This document shows, one piece after another, positions 58,402 to 64,000 of a stretch of DNA of 64,000 bases. Position 1 is the stretch's first letter. The number at the start of each line of letters is the position of its first letter. The notes under the pieces were generated by a model. It made no database searches and had not been told where the DNA came from. It was given only the letters and a program-made list of their open reading frames with translations. Source of the stretch: a bacterium YEK0313 (lineage in GTDB: Bacteria > Pseudomonadota > Alphaproteobacteria > Rhizobiales > Phreatobacteraceae); contig CCMO02000001.1 in assembly GCA_000751295.2 (NCBI GenBank), positions 2,591,501-2,655,500 on the forward strand. Direction: 5' to 3'. Position numbers and translations under genes: made by a program.

Positions 58402-59220
58402 ATGAACCCCGCGCAATATTTCATCGCCATCAATCCGGTGGGACTGACCGGCGCCGCCGCAACCCGTTATGTGCGCGACGTACGCGAGCACCTCACCTGG
58501 ATCCATCGCACCGTGTCCGGGCGGATCCTGCTCAACTGCATCCGGCGGCCGAGCTTTCCGATCGAGATCCGTCCGCATCCGACGGCCGAGTGCAACGCGG
58601 TGGGCGGCGCCGAGCAGAAGGCCGCCGGAGCCGCCTGGACGGGCGTGGTGACCTATACGCCCTTCGCCTTCTCGGCCCACGGCTCCTGCGCGCTCCTGCC
58701 TGCGGGGCAGACCTTCGGCCGGCTCTGGGACGAGATCCTGTTCCACGAGCTCGTCCACGTCTTCCGCAACGCGACGGGGCGGTGGAACACGGCACCGGCG
58801 CTGTCCTTCGGCATGCGGCAGTATGACGACAACGAGGAGTTCATCGCCGTCCTCTGCTCCAACATCTACGTGTCCGACCGGTCGAACAGGATCAAGAGCG
58901 GCCTGCGCGCGGGACATGCGGACTTCAGCGCCATGGCGCCGGCCGACGCGGCCCGCTTCGGCCTGTTCATGTCGTCCAAGGCCGCCTTCGGCCTGGTCAA
59001 GCAGTTCTGCTCCGACAATCCGATCTTTACCAAGGCGCTGAGCGACAAGCTCGCGGATGTCGAATACAATCCGATCGCCGACTATTACCGCTACCCGAAG
59101 CTCTGCGAGACGCTGTCCGTGATCGGCGATCTCAAGGATCGGGCGCGGATGATCGATGCGCTCGTCGCCATGCGCATCCCGCGCGCCGTCGCCGCCCAGC
59201 TGATCATGGGCATTCCATGA
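58402..59220 (+). CDS. M91 (NleD-like) zinc metalloprotease candidate
   Basis: 272 residues without signal peptide. A zincin core is plain: FHELVHVFRNATG at 114-126 (H115, E116, H119) with a downstream acidic pair in YDDNEEFIAV (E145/E146) as third ligand candidate, the pattern of family M91, whose known member NleD is a type III effector that cuts MAP kinases. The tail has DNPIFTKALSDKL, and a pathway or partner is not evident. No secretion genes lie nearby. Codon use matches the genome. It may be a cytoplasmic or contact-delivered toxin, or something unrelated. Confidence 0.7.
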   Translation: MNPAQYFIAINPVGLTGAAATRYVRDVREHLTWIHRTVSGRILLNCIRRPSFPIEIRPHPTAECNAVGGAEQKAAGAAWTGVVTYTPFAFSAHGSCALLPAGQTFGRLWDEILFHELVHVFRNATGRWNTAPALSFGMRQYDDNEEFIAVLCSNIYVSDRSNRIKSGLRAGHADFSAMAPADAARFGLFMSSKAAFGLVKQFCSDNPIFTKALSDKLADVEYNPIADYYRYPKLCETLSVIGDLKDRARMIDALVAMRIPRAVAAQLIMGIP

Positions 59221-59227
59221 CGCACCG

Positions 59228-60466
59228 TCAGGCGAGCTCGGCGCCGCGCCGTTCGGGGATCAGCAGCCAGAGCGCGACGATGTCGACGACATAGAGGACC
59301 GCGAGCATGGCGATGGCCGTCTCGAAGCCATAGGCGAGCGACAGCGCGCCGACCGCGACCGGTCCGAAACCGCCGACCGCGCGGCCGATATTGAACAGCA
59401 CGTTCTGGGCCGTGGCCCGCGCGGCGGTCGGATAGAGCTCGCTGATCAGGGCGCCGTAGCCACCGAGCATGCCGTTGACGAAGAAGCCCATCACCGCGCC
59501 GCCGACGAGCAGCGCCATCGGGTCGGTGAGCCTGGAATAGCCGACCACCATGATGGCGGCGCCCAGCATATAGGCGAGGAAGGCGGGCCGGCGGCCGATG
59601 CGGTCGGCGACATGGCCGAACACGAAGATGCCGGCGGCCATGCCGCCGATGGTCACGGCCGTCCACACGGCCGATTGGGTCAGCCCGTAGCCGAACCGCG
59701 AGGACAGGTAGTTCGGCAGCCAGATCATCACGCCGTAATAGCCGAAATTCTGCACCGAGCAGAGAATGACCATGCCGAGGCTGAGCTTGGCCGTTTCGCC
59801 GTCCTTGACCAGCAGCTTGAGCGGCGAGCCTGTCCGCGGCCGGGCGGTGCTGCGCACGAAGACGTCGGGCTCGTGCAGCGACTTGCGGATGAAATAGGCG
59901 GCGATCGCCGGCAGCACGCCTATGGCGAACATGCCGCGCCAGCCGATGGCGGGCAGCAGCAGCGGCGTCAGCAGGGCCGCAGCGAGTACGCCGACCTGCC
60001 AGCCGAGCCCGACATAGGAGGAGGCGCGGGCGCGCTTCGAAGCCGGCCAGGCCTCCGCCACCAGTGCCATGCCGATGCCGAACTCGCCGCCGAGGCCGAG
60101 GCCGGCAATGGTGCGGTAGATCAGGAGGTCCCAATAGCCTTGCGCGAAGGCGCAGAGGCCGGTGAAGACGGCGAACAGCACGATGGTCCAGGTCAGCACG
60201 CGCACCCGGCCGAGCCGGTCGGAGAGCATGCCGAACAGGAGGCCGCCGGCGACCGCGCCGACCAGGGTGGCGGTGACCAGCGAGGCGCTTTGCGTGGTGG
60301 TCAGCTTCAGGTCGGCCGAAATGGCGCGCAGCATGAAGCCGAGGATGAGCAGGTCGAAGCCGTCCATCGCATAGCCGATGGCCGAGCCCCAGAGCGCCTT
60401 CATCGCCTTTGAATCGACTTGCGCCGGCGCGCCGCCCACTTCGCCTGCATGGTCGGTTGCGGTCAT
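59228..60466 (-). CDS. MFS transporter (AAHS-type aromatic/organic acid symporter)
   Basis: 412 residues from the ATG at 60466 with AAGGGAG. Twelve hydrophobic spans; YAMDGFDLLILGFML in span 1 carries the DGxD-like motif of aromatic acid:H+ symporters, and FGMLSDRLGRVRVL and FGHVADRIGRRPAF are the two MFS loop-2/3 motifs. It imports a carboxylate with protons across the inner membrane. Convergent with the M91-like gene (8 bp apart). Substrate unknown. Confidence 0.92.
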   Translation of the reverse strand: MTATDHAGEVGGAPAQVDSKAMKALWGSAIGYAMDGFDLLILGFMLRAISADLKLTTTQSASLVTATLVGAVAGGLLFGMLSDRLGRVRVLTWTIVLFAVFTGLCAFAQGYWDLLIYRTIAGLGLGGEFGIGMALVAEAWPASKRARASSYVGLGWQVGVLAAALLTPLLLPAIGWRGMFAIGVLPAIAAYFIRKSLHEPDVFVRSTARPRTGSPLKLLVKDGETAKLSLGMVILCSVQNFGYYGVMIWLPNYLSSRFGYGLTQSAVWTAVTIGGMAAGIFVFGHVADRIGRRPAFLAYMLGAAIMVVGYSRLTDPMALLVGGAVMGFFVNGMLGGYGALISELYPTAARATAQNVLFNIGRAVGGFGPVAVGALSLAYGFETAIAMLAVLYVVDIVALWLLIPERRGAELA

Positions 60467-60754
60467 GGTCGGGCTCCCTTCGTCGATACGCACACAAGGC
60501 CCGGCGCCGTCAGCGGCCGAAACCCGTCATCGATCCCGGCCGCGCTGCGCACGTCGTGCGTCGCGGGCGCCCGTCCTTCCCTGGCCATGCATGCGGAATC
60601 GCGGGAGTTTGCTGCGAGGCGGCCGGAGCGCGCAATCATCCTTGCCGGCTCAGCGACCGCCATCAACAGATTTCAGCCGTCCCGTCATCTTGGCGCCATG
60701 AACGATTCGGGCTAACCGCAGGGCGAAGTCAGGAAATGCCGAGATTCAGAGGAG

Positions 60755-61267
60755 ATGTCCGTGCCGGCACGCCCGCTCGTCATCTATCCCGATCCGCGGC
60801 TGCGGCTGAAGGCGCTGCCCGTCGGCGTGGTGGACGCGGCGGTGCGGCAGCTTGCCGGGGACATCGTCGAGACGATGCGCGCCGTGTCCGCCGTGGGCCT
60901 GACCGCCTGTCATGTCGGCGAGCTCCGGCGCGTCGTGGTCATCCGCCTCGATCCGGCCGCGCCGGCGCAGATCCATGTCGACCCCGAGATCACCTGGATG
61001 TCGGCGGAGACGGCCGTCCATACCGAGGGCAGCGTCTCCATGCCCGGCGTCAACGAGCAGGTCGAGCGGCCGGCGCGCATCCGGCTCACCTGGCGCGACC
61101 TCGACGATGTCGCGCACGAGGCGGAAGCGGACGGGTTCCTCGCCGCCTGCCTGCAGCACGAGATCGACCAGCTCGACGGCATGTTCTGGATCGAACGCCT
61201 GTCGCGGCTGAAACGCGAGCGGGTGATCAAGCGTTTCGACAAGCTGCGGCGGCAGCAAAGGGGGTGA
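60755..61267 (+). CDS. Peptide deformylase-like protein lacking standard metal ligands
   Basis: 170 residues, start behind GAGGAG. The deformylase fold is clear (IYPDPRLRLKALPV; VHTEGSVSMPG; CLQHEIDQLDGMFWIERLS). However, the three motifs are changed: GxGxAAxQ reads GLTACHVG (48-55), EGCLS reads EGSVS (91-95, so the metal Cys is Ser93), and HExDH reads HEIDQ (135-139, so the second metal His is Gln139). A true deformylase needs these; the protein is probably not active as one and may be a degenerate paralog with a new role. The essential def gene must be elsewhere. Confidence 0.88.
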   Translation: MSVPARPLVIYPDPRLRLKALPVGVVDAAVRQLAGDIVETMRAVSAVGLTACHVGELRRVVVIRLDPAAPAQIHVDPEITWMSAETAVHTEGSVSMPGVNEQVERPARIRLTWRDLDDVAHEAEADGFLAACLQHEIDQLDGMFWIERLSRLKRERVIKRFDKLRRQQRG

Positions 61268-61390
61268 TGAGGCGCGGCGCGGACGGGCCTGAGCACGACG
61301 GCGCGGGCTTCAGGGCGCCATCTTCGCCGCTCGGCCAGGCTCTTGCGCGAAGCGAGGCCGGGAATGCCCCACACATCCCGGCCACGCAGG

Positions 61391-62509
61391 TCAAGGCCCG
61401 ATCAGGCTTTCGGCCTTCACGTGGGCGAGGCCATGGGCTTCGGCCACCGGCCGGCAGGTGATCCTGCCGTCGGCGACGTTGAGGCCGTTGCGCAGATGGA
61501 TGTCGTCGCGCAGCGCCTGCTGCCAGCCCTTGTCGGCGAGGGCGATCGCGAAGGGCAGGGTGGCATTGTTGAGCGCGAAGGTGGAGGTGCGGGCGACCGC
61601 GCCCGGCATGTTGGCGACGCAATAATGCACCACGCCGTCGACCACATAGGTCGGATGGGAATGGGTGGTCGCTTTGGAGGTTTCGACGCAGCCTCCCTGG
61701 TCGATCGCGACGTCGACGATCACCGCGCCGGGCTTCATCGTGCGCACCATGGCGTGGCTGACGAGCTTCGGCGCGGCGGCGCCGGGCACGAGGACGGTGC
61801 CGATGAGCAGGTCGGCCCGCTTCACCAGCTCGGCTATGGCCGGCCGGGTCGAGAAGACGGTCGAGATCGACGTGCCGAACTGGGCGGCGAGCCGCTTCAG
61901 CGCCTCGGCCGAGCGATCGACCACCGTCACATTGGCGCCCATGCCGACCGCGATGGTGGCGGCATGGCTGCCCGAGACGCCGCCGCCGAGGATGACCACC
62001 TCGGCCGCGGGAACGCCGGGCACGCCACCGAGCAGGATGCCACGCCCGCCCTGAGCTTTCTCCAGGCTGTGGGCGCCGACCTGAGGGGCGAGACGGCCGG
62101 CGACCTCCGACATCGGCGTCAGCAGGGGCAGGGCGCCCGACGGCGAGGTCACGGTTTCGTAGGCGATGCAGATCGCACCCGAGCCGACGAGGTCGTGGGT
62201 CTGTTCGGCATCGGGCGCCAGATGCAGGTAGGTGAAGAGGAGCTGGCCCCTGCGCAGCTTCCGCCGCTCGCTGGCCAGCGGCTCCTTGACCTTCACGATC
62301 ATGTCCGCGCGCGCGAAGATCGGGTCGGGGCCGGCGGCGATCTCGGCGCCGGCGGCGATATAGTCGGCATCCGTCAGGCCGCTGCCGATGCCGGCATTGG
62401 CCTCCACCATCACCTTGTGGCCGTGATGGATCAGTTCCGCGACGGACGACGGAATCAGTCCGACGCGGAACTCATTGTCTTTGATTTCTTTAGGCACCCC
62501 GATCAGCAT
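61391..62509 (-). CDS. ald: Alanine dehydrogenase
   Basis: 372 residues: IGVPKEIKDNEFRVGLIP, the active-site Lys and His in MIVKVKEPLASE and YLHLAPDAEQT, Rossmann motif VVILGGGVSGSHAATIAVG, and HSHPTYVVDGVVHYCVANMPG. NAD-dependent interconversion of alanine and pyruvate plus ammonia. The ATG at 62509 has AGGAA at 6 nt. It is divergent from an Lrp-type regulator, the usual AldR arrangement. Confidence 0.96.
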   Translation of the reverse strand: MLIGVPKEIKDNEFRVGLIPSSVAELIHHGHKVMVEANAGIGSGLTDADYIAAGAEIAAGPDPIFARADMIVKVKEPLASERRKLRRGQLLFTYLHLAPDAEQTHDLVGSGAICIAYETVTSPSGALPLLTPMSEVAGRLAPQVGAHSLEKAQGGRGILLGGVPGVPAAEVVILGGGVSGSHAATIAVGMGANVTVVDRSAEALKRLAAQFGTSISTVFSTRPAIAELVKRADLLIGTVLVPGAAAPKLVSHAMVRTMKPGAVIVDVAIDQGGCVETSKATTHSHPTYVVDGVVHYCVANMPGAVARTSTFALNNATLPFAIALADKGWQQALRDDIHLRNGLNVADGRITCRPVAEAHGLAHVKAESLIGP

Positions 62510-62625
62510 TGTTCCTACCCCTTGTCCTGGTCGAGCCGGCTGTTGTCGCCGAGCCAAGTCCTGTCACGGCTGTTGCCGAGGACGTCATGGTGGCCGGGGA
62601 TTTGCGCAATTTTTCGCCTGATGCA

Positions 62626-62639
62626 TTGGCGTCCGCCAA
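62626..62639. promoter_or_regulatory. Inverted repeat between ald and its regulator
   Basis: TTGGCG-TC-CGCCAA, a 14-bp dyad in the 176-bp divergent region, extended loosely by A/T on both sides. It is a candidate binding half for the Lrp/AldR protein; Lrp-type sites are often degenerate, so this is tentative. Confidence 0.4.
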
Positions 62640-62685
62640 ATGTGATCGCATAATGTGCGACGATCCGGCCAAAAGACCGTCATTC

Positions 62686-63159
62686 ATGCCAAAATCTGAA
62701 AACCTGCTCGACCAGCGCGACCGCGCGATCCTCCGTCTGCTGCAGGCCGATGGCCGCCTGTCCAATGTGGAGCTTGCCGAGAAGGTCAATCTGTCGCCCT
62801 CGGCCTGCCTCCGGCGGGTCAAGCTCCTGGAGGAGCGCGGCCTCATCGCGCGCTACGTCATGCTGCTCGACGAGAAGGCGGTCGGCCTGCCGGGCATCGC
62901 CTTCGTGCTGCTGACGCTCGATCAGCAGGGGCGTGCCGCGCTCGATGCCTTCGAGGCGGCGGTGCAGCGCCATCCGGAAGTGACCGAGTGCTGCCTGCTG
63001 GCCGGCGCCGCCGACTACATGCTGCGCATTGCCTATGCCGACGCCGCCGATTTCGAGCGGATCCATACCGAGATCGTCACCCAGCTTCCGGGCGTCGCGC
63101 GCGTGCAGTCGACGCTGGCGCTGCGCAGCGTCAAGAAGACGACCGCGCTGCCGCTCTAG
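62686..63159 (+). CDS. Lrp/AsnC family regulator (AldR-like)
   Basis: 157 residues from the ATG at 62686. Helix-turn-helix LLDQRDRAILRLLQADGRLS and AEKVNLSPSACLRRVKLLEERG, then a RAM domain (TECCLLAGAADYMLRIAYAD). The longer frame back to 62509 passes through the divergent control region and is not used. Position opposite ald suggests it activates or represses alanine dehydrogenase in response to alanine or another amino acid. Confidence 0.92.
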   Translation: MPKSENLLDQRDRAILRLLQADGRLSNVELAEKVNLSPSACLRRVKLLEERGLIARYVMLLDEKAVGLPGIAFVLLTLDQQGRAALDAFEAAVQRHPEVTECCLLAGAADYMLRIAYADAADFERIHTEIVTQLPGVARVQSTLALRSVKKTTALPL

Positions 63160-63178
63160 CCTGGCGATGCGAGGGCGG

Positions 63179-64000
63179 TCATGCCGCCGGGCCGATCGCG
63201 TCCGTCATGGCCCGGCGCACCTCCTCGGTCAGCTTGTCCACCGCCGCGACGGCATCGAGCGTATGGCCGAGCTGCTCGCGCGAGGAAGCGCCGAGCAGCA
63301 CGGTCGTCACCGCCGGTTCGGTGAGGCACCAGGCGATGGCGAGCTGCGCGCGCGACAGGCCGAGGTCCCCGGCGATCGGCCGCAGGCGCTTGGCGGCCGC
63401 GATCATCTGCTCCTCGCGTCCGGCGAAGACGAAGTCCTTGAGCCAGGCGAAACCTTCCGTGGTCAGCCGCGAGCCGTCGGGGATGCCGGCGTCATAGCGG
63501 CCGGCGAGCACGCCCGAAGCGAGTGGCGACCAGGTGGTGAGGCCAAGCCCGTGGCGGGCGGCCAGTGGCGCGTAATCCGTCGCCATGGCCTTGCGATGGA
63601 ACAGGTTGTACTGCGGCTGTTCCAGCTGCGGCGGCGTCAGGTGATGGGCGTCGGCATAGGCGATGAGCGCCTCGATCTCGGCAGCCGGCCATTCGGAAGT
63701 GCCCCAATAGAGGACCTTGCCGCGGGTCACGAGGCCATGCATGGTCCGGCAGATCTCGGGGATCGACATGTCCGGTTCCGGCCGGTGGCAGAGGTAGAGA
63801 TCGAGATAGTCGAGGCCGAAGCGCGTCAGTGCCTGGTCGCAGGCCTCGACGATATGTTTGGCGCTCAGGCCGCGCTGGGTCGGCCGCAGGGCGCTCGCCG
63901 CGCCGGCGCCGTAGAGCACCTTGCTCGACACGCAGTAGCTGTCGCGCGGCCAGCCGAGGTCTTTCAGGGCGCGCCCGAGCATCCGTTCGGCTTCGCCACC
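63179..64000 (-). CDS. Aldo/keto reductase, potassium-channel beta-subunit type (5' end outside window)
   Basis: The frame enters from beyond 64000 (GGEAERMLGRALKDLG) and ends at 63179, giving at least 273 residues. Seen: SSKVLYGAGA, HIVEACDQALTRFGLDYLDLY with LCHRPEPDM, WGTSEWPAAEI, QYNLFHRKAM, TTWSPLASGVLAGRYD and VLLGASSREQLGH. These are the NADPH-binding and barrel strands of YghZ/Kv-beta-like reductases, which reduce small aldehydes such as methylglyoxal. The N-terminal catalytic Tyr/Asp are off-window. Confidence 0.92.
   Translation of the reverse strand, partial: GGEAERMLGRALKDLGWPRDSYCVSSKVLYGAGAASALRPTQRGLSAKHIVEACDQALTRFGLDYLDLYLCHRPEPDMSIPEICRTMHGLVTRGKVLYWGTSEWPAAEIEALIAYADAHHLTPPQLEQPQYNLFHRKAMATDYAPLAARHGLGLTTWSPLASGVLAGRYDAGIPDGSRLTTEGFAWLKDFVFAGREEQMIAAAKRLRPIAGDLGLSRAQLAIAWCLTEPAVTTVLLGASSREQLGHTLDAVAAVDKLTEEVRRAMTDAIGPAA

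Noticed and set aside
27731..62639. Common regulator site ATTGGCG/CGCCAAT at the valine hairpin (27731) and before ald (62626)
   Set aside because: The half-sites look alike but spacing differs (8 versus 2 bp) and G+C-rich dyads of this size are common; not enough to claim a shared regulon.

Overview
The window is about two thirds G+C, densely packed and rich in short gene overlaps (ATGA, TGATG, GTGA). Gene content points to an alphaproteobacterium of the order Hyphomicrobiales (Rhizobiales). Signs of this are the glyA-nrdR-ribD-ribE-ribH-nusB-thiL order, an LdtR-type MarR regulator near an L,D-transpeptidase, DUF6163- and DUF6898-like small proteins, cysS next to citramalate synthase, and a NadQ-type regulator beside nadABC. 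The genus cannot be fixed from this sequence. No tRNA, rRNA or CRISPR array was seen.

Layout. 1-11.3 kb is mostly core: cimA (cut by the edge), cysS, a mazEF module, a CreA-family protein, parC, an orphan amino-acid binding protein, a LysR/quinone-oxidoreductase divergent pair, and an ArsR-SRPBCC-GFA operon with a clear operator. 12.1-20.0 kb is an accessory island read on the minus strand: higB-higA, an MmeI-like DNA methyltransferase without its own nuclease, an SF2 helicase and a GIY-YIG nuclease, all overlapping or nearly touching. An IS481-family element with a 6-bp target duplication splits the helicase, and a 171-bp tandem duplication sits at its left junction. This operon is the best candidate for an unusual defence system, apparently inactivated by the insertion.

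20.4-33 kb holds bpt, an AraC/cupin pair, ilvA coupled to a LivH-like permease with a lipoprotein-like N-terminal part, hemB, and a valine-degradation operon (isobutyryl-CoA dehydrogenase, 3-hydroxyisobutyryl-CoA hydrolase, a DUF6163 protein, mmsB). The first gene of that operon starts inside a perfect 13-bp hairpin. 33-39.6 kb carries ldtR, a TetR module, an SDR, a second ArsR-SRPBCC pair and an L,D-transpeptidase, with clustered GATAA-type repeats between them. 39.9-45.6 kb is the glyA-nrdR-rib-nusB-thiL run.

46-64 kb contains nadA-nadB-nadC with nadQ and two candidate NadQ operators. It also contains a four-gene carboxylate-type cluster of two converging operons sharing an upstream 13-bp motif. 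Then come an Lrp/indolepyruvate oxidoreductase pair, an M91-like metalloprotease, an MFS carrier, a deformylase-like protein lacking metal ligands, ald with its Lrp-type regulator, and a partial aldo/keto reductase. Three genes between 44.6 and 52.8 kb (thiL, nadB and an Ldh-family oxidoreductase) each carry a single-base frameshift; the clustering makes base-calling error a serious alternative to real decay.
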